This document shows positions 37,701-55,764 of a DNA stretch of 64,000 nucleotides, piece after piece. This DNA is from Amblyornis subalaris. Lineage: Eukaryota; Chordata; Aves; Passeriformes; Ptilonorhynchidae. Location: positions 23,585,786 through 23,649,785 of the forward strand of contig JACAXG010000002.1 in NCBI GenBank assembly GCA_018881555.1, in the 5' to 3' direction. Both the position numbers and the translations under genes were made by a program. Numbering within the stretch: position 1 is the first letter of the stretch; each line of letters opens with the position of its first letter. The notes under the pieces are model-generated. The model was not told where the DNA came from. It was given only the letters and a program-made list of their open reading frames with translations, and searched no databases.

Positions 37701-39979
37701 GCACAGCTTCAGCTAAAGAGGGGCTGTGTATGAGGACATTTGTTCCATCTGAAAAGCTTATTTCCATTGCAAGGCAAATGAATATGAGACTTTCTGGTAA
37801 CCTTGTGAAATGGCAGATCACTGAGTCACCTGAAGCTGAATATGTTCTGGTAATAGGNTGTGAAATGTGATCATGGAGACATATTTCCAAACTCTAAGAG
37901 ACATTTCCATGTAATTCTTACCAGAACAAATAAGAATCCTTCCTAATTCTACACAGTATCACAATGGAGAAATGTAAAACTTTCTCTTTGCATGTAGATA
38001 ATGCCATAGTAAAACTAAGTCCTACGCTTAATATGGCCGCAAAACTGTTCTTCCCTTGTTACTAATGTACACATTTTAGTTTTCCAAAGAGGATTTTAAG
38101 ATTNCTGAGCTTCCCACAAATACTGTTTGTTTATTTAAGTGGAGAAATACTTCTCATCCTTCCTTCAAAACCATAATGTTTGAAAAATTGCAAAGCCTCT
38201 ACTGGAAGATAATGGAAAAATGCAAGATCAGGCAAGCAGGACCCTGTGATCTTGCCAGCTTTGACAGGGAATGATAGCTTTGTATTCTTGCATGTTATAA
38301 TTCAAGCATTTATTCCTGGCGTAATTCTGCTTTCCTAAAGGGCAACTTTTTCAGTACCAACATATACAACGCCCCAAATGTCCTCCATGTCTCAGCATCG
38401 ACACGCACGTAGTCATGTTGGCAGAGTTTTATACTTAGATCCAGAATAACCAGTGTTTTACAGACAGTAGCAGGAGCTCTCTGTGTACTGTGCTCACTGT
38501 CTATACCACAATCATGAAGACACTGAAATGCTATGGTTTGTATATTACAATTTTTCCATTCTCAAGAAGAAGGGCCCACAGCCTGTGAGGCACAAAGCTC
38601 CATTTCTCCCTTAATGTGACGAGAAAAGGCAGCCTGAAAACAACCTTCAGAAAACATGAAGTTTCTTTCTGCCATATGGCTTGGGCAACTGTAAAAACAA
38701 CAACAACAACAACAAAATCAAAACTAACAGCCACTGTCAAAGGAAAGAGGGCAAACTGAGCAAACCAGTTGTCTCCATCTGCAGCTGGAAAAAGGGGAAT
38801 GGAAGGTGTGCATTTTAGTGTACTAGCTCTTTTTCTCACACAGGAGGCAGTGTGGACTGCTACTAACCACTCCAGAGTAAGAACCAGGACGTGTGTATTT
38901 AGTTCCCAGCCTCAAAGCTCCCTGCCGAGTATCTTTCTACAAAGATCTTGTCTTACTTCTCTTCTCTGGAGAGTTCTGGGTGAAAAGCAGTGAAGAATAT
39001 GCAGTAATATCTAGGTTGTGTTGCAGAGTGTAACTTGCATTATTTCAGAAAGAAGCTGTAAAGAGGAGGAATCTCTCGATGACCATTACTGAACTTCTCT
39101 TCAAAGAGCAAAAAACGCTTATCCATGCTACTGAGCCCCGAACTAGCTCTTGAGAATAACACAAGTTGAAACCCAAATGAGTCCAATACAACCCAAAACT
39201 TCATGGAGAACTATCTGACCATGAACACTTCTAAAGAAGCTCTTAAGCAGTCCCAAAGAGCAGCTAATACCCCATGACATGAACAAGCACAAGACCAATT
39301 CCTAATGACTTTTGAACTCCATGTGTGAGGAGCTTAACACAGAGAAATAAATTAATCTCTGTTCTATAGATGAGGCATTTTTCAAGGAGCATTTAACCAG
39401 AGTCTGGGCAGGAACAAAGCTAAACTTGTCTTGTTCCAATTGCATAGATCAGTTTTGAAGCATGCTTTTATTCTGTAGAATGTGTTCAGAAATTATCAGG
39501 AACATTTCTTCTCACTATTGAAGGCTGATTCTCTGTACTATGCTTTATTTTCTGAAGTTTCCTGGAAAGAGTTTCCTGGAATGTGAGATCATTTCTTCAT
39601 GTCTCCCATGGGACTGACACACGCACACATACACANACAAATAATAGTAAAAAAATATGTGATGTGTATCTCCTGTGGAAACAAACACACTGCTCCTGGT
39701 GTGTACTTTCATGTGTGCACGTAGAGGAAATTGACCTCAGTAAACAAGGCTCAGTAAAAAGCAGAGAGGGCTTGTGGGGGCTGCCTCTTCTTAGTGGTGG
39801 CGAGGACGGAATGGACACAACAGCCACAGCATTCAGAAGGTCCACGCTGGTCACCCATTAATCCCTTTCAATGCATTTTTCCCTTTCCCTGCAGTGAAAC
39901 TCCTGGTGCACACCAGAGAGCCGAGTTGTCTCATCTGTCTCAGGCGAGCCCAGATCTGGACACAGTGCCACCCAGGTGC
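31786..39979. other. Intergenic DNA upstream of GJA1
   Basis: No gene was recognised. G+C-rich patches at about 32,000-32,250 and 37,220-37,560 produce overlapping open frames on both strands, which I take as compositional. Simple repeats include (ACA)n at 38,697-38,714 and an AC-rich run near 39,618-39,640. The last kilobase rises in G+C toward the GJA1 promoter. Confidence 0.5.
38697..38714. repeat. (ACA)n microsatellite
   Basis: Six perfect trinucleotide units in an A-rich context. Confidence 0.9.
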
Positions 39980-40244
39980 CCCAGTAACCGGGGGGTGTGG
40001 GGCGGCTGCTGACTGCCCTTGTATTTGTTTTGTTACATCAGCAAGAGTGGACTTCCATGCTCTCTGTCTTTCGGCGGGCTGGTTTTTGCTGTGCCTTCAA
40101 TCCTCTCTCCCTCCTCCTCCCCCACCTCCCTGCTATCCGCCCGCAGAGCGCCCCTCCTCCTGGGCTCCGTCCCTCCCTCTCCCCTCCTCTCGCAGTCAGA
40201 GGCTTGAAAACTTGTTAAAAGCTCTCCCAGTGTTCCAAGTTCCA
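39980..40244 (+). promoter_or_regulatory. GJA1: GJA1 promoter region
   Basis: Sequence just upstream of the recognised GJA1 first exon. It shows a GC box (GGGGCGG, 39,999-40,005) within 'tgtggggcggct', a pyrimidine-rich tract at 40,101-40,193, and a TATA-like 'ttgttaaaagc' at about 40,212-40,222, roughly 25-30 bases before the inferred start. Known biology: mammalian Cx43 promoters use Sp1/Sp3 and AP-1 sites with a TATA-type core. The Sp1-type element and TATA-like box are seen here; I found no perfect AP-1 heptamer close to the start. Confidence 0.75.
40101..40193. repeat. Pyrimidine-rich promoter tract
   Basis: A tract dominated by CTCC/CCT units on the plus strand, interrupted by a short 'gctatccgcccgcagagcg' segment. 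Such tracts can form non-B DNA and bind Sp1/PCBP-type factors (known generally; inferred here). Confidence 0.7.
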
Positions 40245-40428
40245 AAAAACTTTTACGAGGTATCAGCACTTTTCTTTCATTAGTGGGGAAGGAAGGATGA
40301 AAAATACAAAGCAGCAGTAGACTTTTAAAGTTTAAATAGACAGGTCTGAGTGCCTGAACGTGCTCTTCCATTTTAGTTTAACCCTCCAAAGAAGTACTCT
40401 GATCCAGTTTCACTGCTGATCAGCAAGG
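40245..40428 (+). other. GJA1: GJA1 exon 1 (5'UTR, non-coding)
   Basis: The stretch 'cttttacgaggtatcagcac' and the block 'tttaaatagacaggtctgag' through 'tgcctgaac' match what I know of the human GJA1 5'UTR. The exon ends at 40,428 before a consensus donor GTAAGT (40,429-40,434). The start is inferred from the TATA-like box and is accurate only to some tens of bases. Joined to exon 2 it gives a 5'UTR of about 200 nt. It contains one upstream ATG (see the uORF entry). Mammalian GJA1 has the same two-exon layout, with coding sequence only in exon 2. Confidence 0.85.
40297..40320 (+). other. Upstream ORF in the GJA1 5'UTR
   Basis: ATG at 40,297 opens a 7-codon frame (MKNTKQQ) ending in TAG at 40,318-40,320. 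The ATG has A at -3 and A at +4, a fair start context. It is the only ATG in exon 1 and the 16-nt leader part of exon 2. As I remember the human sequence, the aligned position is GTG, so this uORF may not be shared with mammals. It could lower cap-dependent initiation at the main ATG. Confidence 0.6.
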
Positions 40429-47546
<7,118 letters not shown>

Positions 47547-47668
47547 GCTTCTTGCTGCAGTACTTGCTCAACTATGAAATGATGTGCATTGGAAGATGCC
47601 GTCAGTGCTGATCTTGTTCCAGTGGAGGTGGTACTTAATAGTCTCAAGCAAGAGATTTTAACAATCAT

Positions 47669-47687
47669 AAAAAAAAAAAAAAAAAAA
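47669..47687. repeat. A19 homopolymer in the 3'UTR
   Basis: Nineteen A in a row, followed by 'caagcaaaaaaac'. Length is likely variable and prone to sequencing error; internal oligo(dT) priming here could mimic a transcript end. Confidence 0.95.
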
Positions 47688-47723
47688 CAAGCAAAAAAAC
47701 TTTTAAAATACTTGCTGTTTTTT

Positions 47724-47748
47724 GGGGGGGTGTGGGGTTGGTGTGGGG
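47724..47748 (+). promoter_or_regulatory. G-quadruplex motif in GJA1 3'UTR
   Basis: A G7 run is followed by two G4 runs with loops of 3 (TGT) and 7 bases. Splitting the G7 into two triplets gives four G-tracts fitting the G3+N1-7 rule. It lies on the mRNA strand about 180 nt after the stop codon. Confidence 0.6.
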
Positions 47749-48046
47749 TGGTACAGTACACATTGATATTTAATGTAGCTGGTTTAAAGAATTTAAATAC
47801 TAAAAAAAAGGAAAAAGGTAGTACTAAGGTAAGGGGCTGTTTTTTCTAGAAAGGCTGTAAATATCTGAGTGTATGTGTATGTGTGTACTATCATGTTTGT
47901 TTCTAAAGAATCTTCTGTAATACTAAAACCCAATAATAACTGAACTCACATTTGTCAAGGTGAAGTGCTACCTGAAGATGAAAACATTTTTCCTATTCAA
48001 CATGCAAAAAAGTCCAGGATTGCCTCTGATCATTTCCCTGTCAAGA

Positions 48047-48054
48047 ACATTCCA
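48047..48054 (+). promoter_or_regulatory. miR-1/miR-206 target site 1
   Basis: ACATTCCA is a full 8-mer match to the miR-1/miR-206 seed. GJA1 is a known target of these muscle microRNAs through two 3'UTR sites in mammals. Confidence 0.8.
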
Positions 48055-49265
48055 TTCTTAGAAAGTGCACTTTGAAGGTAAACTTTCCTACATGGTCCTC
48101 CAGGTTGTTGGAAGGCTCCTGTGAGGGCAATTTACAGTCTTTGAGTCATTCAATTCAAATTTCAGGCATGGCCCACCAAGAAGTACTTTGGTCACCTGCT
48201 CTTCCAGCCCTTAATGCAGCATGCAATACTGTGTCCTTCTACTCACGTAGAGTCTCATTAGTATTACGTAAAACACAGTTTGCTGCCACTTGCAGATTTA
48301 AGCATCAAGACAACTAAGCAACTGCCTTTAGTGAATTTTATCACACCTGTATGTATGCTAAAGGTGTACATATGTGTGTGGATGTGGAGGTGAAGGTATA
48401 CACAAAACACCCTCAGAAGCATAGGTTGAGAAATAAACGCACACAGGTTACTTGCAGTTGACACTTTCTCATGGGTGTTGTGAAGATGTGGGCCACTATG
48501 GTGTTTACATTCTCTGGTTCCTTCAATGTAAGTGAAGCACATGTCATTATATTTTTTTAATTCTATAGAATATTTTCCATGTATCCTAAATGGATGCTCT
48601 TTTAAAAATAAAAAATCTAAAGGGCCTAATCCTGGATGTCTTGCTCTGGAAAATCTCTCTTTTAAGTTGTTGGGAGTTTTGCCTCAACAAAGTCTACAGG
48701 ATCAAGCCCAAGATGTAGCGAACCATGTTCTTGCTGGCATGAATGATTTTCTTTTGTAGAAGGTAGGGGTGGATAAGATCCATTAGGTCATCTAGCCAAT
48801 CTCCCTGATAGGTAATAATGATGCTTGAATGATAGAAGATGTAGTACTGTAAGCAAGCTTTAGTCTTTTATGTGAGAAACTTAGAAGAAGTGCTTTGTGC
48901 TGGATTAATAATAAAATATGCCTACATGGCTTTTGCAGTAACTGGTATTTTTCTTGTTCTAAATATTCACATTTACTGAACTGCAATGTCCACTGAGTTT
49001 GACAGTTAGGTCTTCCTAGATGGCTCTAGCAACTTTAGTGTTTACAGTTAGATTATGTTTGAAATGCAAGTGAAGTTGAAAGGATTTTTAAAGAGTACAA
49101 TTCTAGCTAATTTATTTGAAATATATGCTAAAGAAATCTACCAGTTTCTTCAAATGCATAGCCTCTTAGCTGAACACAGATTGGCCAAGGAAATACATAG
49201 CTTGGTTCCATTTTGCAGCAACACAGATAAATTGTTTCATTTAATACATTATATTAATTTGTTTG

Positions 49266-49273
49266 ACATTCCA
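49266..49273 (+). promoter_or_regulatory. miR-1/miR-206 target site 2
   Basis: Second ACATTCCA 8-mer, about 90 nt before the polyadenylation signal. Two sites in one GJA1 3'UTR match the arrangement known in mammals. Confidence 0.8.
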
Positions 49274-49355
49274 TGTTAAACTACTGTTGTCTTCAACTTC
49301 ATTGCATGTATGCAACCATAGTTTGTCAGATCATGTTGTCTGGAGAACATTAGTC

Positions 49356-49361
49356 AATAAA
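49356..49361 (+). terminator. GJA1: GJA1 distal polyadenylation signal
   Basis: AATAAA in 'tagtcaataaagttttaat', a context resembling the human GJA1 3' end as I recall it. A T-rich stretch ('attgtcttttactgtttc', about 49,391) follows as a plausible downstream element. Confidence 0.85.
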
Positions 49362-51311
49362 GTTTTAATTTAGTATAAATACATTTTCTAATTGTCTTTT
49401 ACTGTTTCATATATCCATATATCTTTTGTTTCGACCTGATAATCCAAACTCATTCCTCCCCTGTTCATTTTTTCCCAGTCACTCTGCGTTTCAGAGGCAT
49501 CCTTTATTTAATCTGTCTGGATTTACTTTGAACTGAAATTCCACAGGACCACATTCAGACACCCTCACAACACTGGAAAAACAAGCATCACCTGTGCCAC
49601 TCCTGGAACAAAGTAATGTTCAGCATAAACAAATCTTATCATAAGTCTCAGAAAATATTTATTTATTTGCAAATTATTATAAAAAAGATAGTACTGTAAT
49701 ACTGTCACGTAATTTTTCGAGCAATTTTTATATACAGCTTAGATTCGACATTATGAAATCACTGCCTCTAGTTTACATTTCCCTATGTAATCAGATTGCT
49801 TGAGTGACAGTCAGTTTCAATTTCTGGAATTAAAACATCATTCCTTCAAAGTCGATAGAAGAAATGTACTGATTTTGATAAGGCTGTGATTTCATGTATT
49901 GTCTCCTGCTTCAGCCTTTAGGTCCCTATCACTAATAAAGTCGTACAGTGCTTGCCTTTTCAGCACTGGACACTAAATGCAAGATGGTTCAACTCCTTTT
50001 ATTTGAAAAATCAAAATATAATGGTCATGTGATTATCATACAAGTTTCTTCTTTCAAATTTGCTTGTTATTTTAAGTCCAAATTCTTCCCATTCCTATTT
50101 CTANAGAAGGGGAAAAAGCAGAGCAAGTGATAGTGGATTTACAGCTCTGAGGGGTACTATACAAGCACCAGCACAGGGAATGACTCCTTGAAGTTTTCCT
50201 TAAATAATAACAATGAGTCATATTTAAGCTGGCTTGTCCTTGTCTGTCTGTGCAAACGGAAGGACATTCCAAGCATTTTGTAAGGATCATGCCCTTAGAA
50301 AGGTGGACACTGAAGCATTCAGAGAAGTGCTCACCCTGAAACAAAATGTAGTGTCTCCTAGACAGGCTGATTGTCAGGTATGTCCCATGGGNCATCTTGG
50401 ACAAATGAAATAATTTAGTGCTTCAGTGCCAAGTCTCTCTCAGTGATTTTTTTGGTGGTAGTGCATGTGTGTGCATGTGTAGGGTAAAGACATCCCAGAG
50501 GCCATTTCTCCCATCTAGATTTATTTCTGTGGACTGCATTTATTACACATTTCAAGGTCATCATGGTAACATGCTTTTGTGTGCCATTCATCTAGTTCTT
50601 TATACACTTTCTAGTGGTGCAGCCCTGCAGCAGCAGTTGCTTTGTCTGCAGATGAAAAAAAATGAGGTGTGATACAATGCCTCTGTAGAAGGATATGTTA
50701 GATATTGATTTCAAACTGGAAAAGATGCAAAAATACACATCTCTGGAGGTAATTAAAACAAAAGCATAAAACAAAAATTCACATCCTGTTAATTATTTAA
50801 AATTTGTATTTATATTTTTTGTAGCAGTATTTTGCAAAAAAGGCAATCATCTTAAGGCCTCCACCCTGTCCCAGTAATTTGAAATGTTTTTAAAGAGTAA
50901 AGTTAGAAGGACAAGTTACAAACAGCCTAAAATCTATATGCATATCATGTAATTTCAAGATGTTTTAAATACAGTGAGCACACACTGAAGGTTATTTCCT
51001 AATTTAGAAATTAAACTTCCATATTTAAAGTGGAAACTACAGTAATAGTTTGAGAACCGGAACAAATTATGTGAGTGTACCTGTTGCACCCACTGAAATC
51101 CATAATTTTTAAACAATGTACTTGTGTCACTGGTTGCAGAACCACACATCCCACATCTGTCTGCAGTATTGTTGTGCTACTCAGCAGCAGCACACTGGCT
51201 CAGCTGTGCATTACCACCATGCTGGCCTTTCCCTCAGACTTTCTCTACAGCTCATTATTGATTTAAACAGAGGAGAAAAAAATAGTGATGTAAGGAGTAG
51301 AGTCTTTCAAG

Positions 51312-51340
51312 TCAGATGTGGGAGTTGATCCCACATCTGA
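51312..51340. repeat. Perfect 12-bp inverted repeat (hairpin)
   Basis: TCAGATGTGGGA, a 5-nt spacer GTTGA, then TCCCACATCTGA: the arms are fully complementary. A further copy of the right-arm 11-mer TCCCACATCTG lies at 51,149-51,159. Confidence 0.95.
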
Positions 51341-53428
51341 AGTTACCTTGACTGGTTGATCAAGAGTCCTGGCTATGTCCAATCAAACCTCCTCCAGTTT
51401 TGCTGGTGGCTGTTTCTATTCCACTGAGACATAACTACTTTTATTTCTTCTTGTATTTCCTCCGTGATTACCACTGCTCCCTTTTCAGGAATTTAAACAA
51501 AATAGGGCAGAAAATAGGATTTACCTTCTTCCTGTAGAACTTTTTCTATTTACTCCTAATCCAAACCTAGCAGGGATGAGCCTTCTACTGAGCTTGACAT
51601 ACATTTTTTTAATGCACTGTATTATTCAAATAATCAGATTTACCATAATCTCCTTGAAGATGTCTTGTTTTCTCACGCTGTTCATTCCAGCCGTTTGCAG
51701 TTACATCTGCCAAAGGACTCAAATGACAGAGGTGGGGTGCACGGCCCTTGAGGATTTCTCTGGCAAAAAACCCAATCTTTTGATGGTACACAGCTACTCC
51801 TTACACATTACTTTCATCTCAACTGTCGACATAGACAATAAGGTCAGAAACATAAGTCATGCCTGAGAAATCACTACCTAGACATATTATCTGCCTCAGT
51901 TCCATGAAACTATTTGAGGGTCCTCCATTTTATTCTTATTCTGACATAATGGCTCCAGAATCATGGTGCTGCAAAATCAGCTCTGCAAAGTGATGACTGC
52001 CTTTCCCTGACTTAAATCATGTGCTTTTGACTGTGCCCAAGGACATATTCACACCCAGACTCTGTCAGCCCTGGAAAGTGTGTCAGATGTAAATTACATG
52101 ATGCTAGCACATCACTAGGTTGAAACAGGAAGACCTTATTGGTTTCTGTTCCTATTTAAAAGGTATTTTGATAGACACACACACAAAAAAGGAAAATTGG
52201 CTTAAAGACTTCCTAACCTGCAGCACTATCAGAAGACCTTAAGAAGCAATATAGATACTGTGCATGAATACATGTTAAGCATTATCAATGGATACTATGA
52301 CTATAAACAGTTTAACTAGTTCCAGCTGGTCAGTAATCTGGTAAACCCAACCACCTCTAAAATGGCTGCCCTCACTCTTTGCTCCTGGTAGCCAAAATGG
52401 TGCATACAGCTTACTGGCTTTCTGGCATGCGCAATGCAAAAGCACCTTGGACGAAGACAGACATGTTTTTACAGAGATTGTTTTGCATTAACTCCTTTTA
52501 AGTGCTGGAGAAGCTGAGTGCTAGGAGCTGGAAGCAGAGAATCTGGGACAGGCTGTACTGGCTTAGTAGTACACAGTCGAGGGAGTCAAGCAAGGGAGTC
52601 ATGGGTGAAAAGTAATGGCTTTGTGGTGGTTGTGGACTCTCCCATCACTTTAAAAGGCATGGTCTCTCCTGCTATGTTGAGGAAGTTTGCATAACAAAAT
52701 GAGACATGTGAGCTTAAACCAGTACAAAAGGGAAAATGTTCAGACATTTAAATTGCTCCCTGAAACAAGCCGAGACCACAGTTACATACTTCCCATTAGA
52801 ACTGACAGAAAATTTTCACTTGAGTTCCAGAATTTCAGTCATTTAAATCAATGCAAAACTTCTTTTCAACATCAAACATAAACAAATTGGATCCAGAAAG
52901 ATATATTATGACATCTAATTTTCATTGATATAACTGCAAGGGGAAAACTGATGAGTATAAGCTACTAAATCTTGGGTGGTGACTACTTAAATATGTGTAA
53001 TCATACTATTTCCTTACACATTCTTTTTACCATAACTCCGTCTAGAGGCAAATTTATGAAAAAGTAGTCTAAATGGTTGCTTTTTTTACAAAGAGACATG
53101 AACTCTGTAAATGTAAATGGAATACATATACATGTTGTCCATGTCAAATTTACCCAGGACTACATAAGAGAGTGTGCGGTATTCTATAACATACTCTATA
53201 ACAACTCTTCTGGATTAGGCAGGTGAGGAGAGAAATCCTCACCTTGCCTCTCCTCATCCTTGTTAGAAAGTTTTTCATATCCCAAACACCTGAGCAGTTT
53301 TTCTGTGAGCTTTGCTTGGGTAGGGCTTGCTTTGCGTCATCCTCCTCCTCCTTCCTTTTCCATCTATAGTGTAAGTTCTGTAGTGGAAAACATAAGCAGC
53401 CCCAAATATATAAGGAAATGCAACCACA

Positions 53429-53464
53429 GTTGATAACTGTGTTGATAAAACAGTTGATAAAACA
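53429..53464. repeat. 12-bp tandem repeat, three copies
   Basis: Units 'gttgataactgt', 'gttgataaaaca' and 'gttgataaaaca' in perfect 12-bp register. The last two are identical. Confidence 0.9.
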
Positions 53465-54943
53465 TTGCAATCATAGACTATGTGGTAGTTCTCTTTTACA
53501 GGTCTGTAAATGACTGAATAGGAGAACAGCATGGAAAATAGTTTAAGGCACTAGAAAATCCTCTGGATACTTTAGCATCTTAAAACCACCAGGCCTTGCT
53601 GAAACAGGCTTTTTCAATCTCAGCTTCTGCTGAGTCACAGAGTTTGTTGCCTTTGAAGGTTGAAGTAGCTTGGCTCAAAATTGAAGTTGTTCTGGAAAAG
53701 TTCAGACCTTCCCTAATGACCATATTTGCATGCTATTCTCGGTAGTATTTACATATAATAGGACACCCTCCACAGGAAGGCCTCTTCAAAACACAGGCTC
53801 TGGTTACACTTTGAATTTCCCTATTCAAAGGGGAATATTCAAAATTATCTATGCATCACTACTTCAAAGTGTTTCGCTGGGAGTACTCTGCCATATATTT
53901 GGGAGACTCATCATAGTTGTTTGAAAGCTGAATATATAGCCAGCTGTAAGATTGCCACCTGGGTTTTGTGTGTGGAGGCAAAGAAGTATTACTCAGGCAA
54001 GAATCTACCTAGTCTGACCTGGCATACTTCTGTTGAGAACAAGGAGTTTCTGTTGAGTGATGTGAGATGAAAACCCTTCTCTGAGCTTTACTTAGTTCCT
54101 TCTTTTATTCAAGTCCCTGTAGTTTTATTTTGGGAGCACACAGAAGATCCAGCTATGAATCCATGAGCCTGTGTAGCTTGCTGAGGTCTAGGATAATCTC
54201 TGAGGAATTTGTTCCGGCTCCATTTCGGTTGTTCCAGCTCTGTGGACTTTGGGACGACTGTAATGCTCAGTCTCTCGGTGGTAAGGTAAATGTTCAATTG
54301 GCAATGGTATGAGTAGAGAAAGTGGGTCTGGATTGTTTCCGATAGGATTTCCTATAGAATTGAGGCAAACTGTCCTTGTCCTGAAAAGTCAAGCTGTAAG
54401 GGTGTGAAGGGATTTGTGCATTCTGACAGAGGCTTCAGCTGTGAGGTGCAGTATCTTGTTAATGTCTGTCTTCTTCCCCACTCCTCCCACGCAGCCATCT
54501 TCTCTCACCACCCACTTCTGTTCAGGTGTTTAGTGTTTTGTACTAAAAAAGCTTTCCATATGACTATTTTTTCCTTGTGTCATGTGCTAAAGACCAATCA
54601 CTTACCTTAGAATAGCCTGCTCCATTAAATATCTGTTAATTAACAAGCTGGTGTTTCTCCTATTTCATTTACTTGGAATGAGTGCTACTACAAGTTTTGG
54701 CTGACAGCTCAGGAAGTAATTTTGTGTCTCACCTTATAGGAGCCCACATTTGCTTCGATCACTTTCTTTTTCATGCTATGTTATAATTGAGGAAGACAGC
54801 AGAGGAACTCAGAATGCCAGTTATCTACGTTAACCAGATGCAGTGAAAGTGTGAGGACATGAAGTTTGTCCAAATCTTCCTCCCACCTTAGTCCCAAAGA
54901 GACACAAATCTAAGCTTCCACTAATGATTATGTAGGTTATATA

Positions 54944-54959
54944 AATAATAATAATAATA
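54944..54959. repeat. (ATA)n microsatellite
   Basis: About five trinucleotide units (AATAATAAT...). Confidence 0.9.
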
Positions 54960-55721
54960 CCTGGAGTTGCACTGATACAGTACTTTTCATCTTCAAAGTA
55001 CTTTAAGAATCCTATATAATTAGTTTGCCATGGAGTCATGACCTATGATACTGCATGAACTCTGGTACTACCCACTGTGGGAGTCAATAAGGGAATCTGA
55101 ACAACCACGGAGACTNTACATACTTCCATATCACTGCAAGATGAAATTGAAAATGCTGAACAAGGGTATTTTAACACTTCACACAGGAGGAGGATCCACA
55201 GCTTGCAGCAGGAAGCCAGTCTCCCTAAGATAAGGAAACAGGAATGTTTTCTTTGCTGGTAATCTAGTACTTCAGATCTCTTAACACATTCTAAACAGAT
55301 TTTACCTTGAACTGTCTCAGTCAAGCTGGCAGAAGATCACAGGTAGATTATCTCATTGCATGGAGTCTTCATGCAACTAGAATACATCCACTTTTTTTTT
55401 TAATTATAAAAGTTTTGATTTAACAAATCCAGAAGGGATGCTGACATAATAACCATAACATTAAATAGGTTTTTACAAACTTTAGTGAGGCTCCAGNGGA
55501 ACAACTTATCTAGAGTACACCACTGGCAATTGACAGTCCAGCTGAGTACAACTTTAAGATTGTAGTATGTTCCAAGTATTCCCAGTGAGCTTACAACAGG
55601 TCCTTGTCAATGTTCAGGAGTTTGCTCTTTAAATCAACCTGGCATTTGTTGGAGATTATCATCCCAACATAAATTTGTAAACAGCTTTTTTAAAACTACA
55701 CCATTAAGGAAAGAGAAGGAA

Positions 55722-55764
55722 AAAAAGAGCAGTGACAGTGCATATAAAAAGAGCAGTAACAGTG
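55722..55764. repeat. 19-bp direct repeat, two copies
   Basis: 'aaaaagagcagtgacagtg' at 55,722-55,740 and the same with one G-to-A change at 55,746-55,764, 24 bp apart. Confidence 0.9.

Larger units (their letters stand above)
47547..49378 (+). other. GJA1: GJA1 3'UTR
   Basis: About 1.83 kb from the TAA stop to just past the distal polyadenylation signal, similar to the mammalian 3'UTR length. It contains a 19-A run (47,669-47,687), a G-quadruplex motif (47,724-47,748), two 8-mer miR-1/206 matches (48,047-48,054 and 49,266-49,273), one 8-mer match to miR-101 (GTACTGTA, 48,844-48,851) and additional AATAAA hexamers at 48,432, 48,607 and 48,910 that could give shorter transcripts. The 3' limit is inferred from the signal position. 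Confidence 0.85.
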
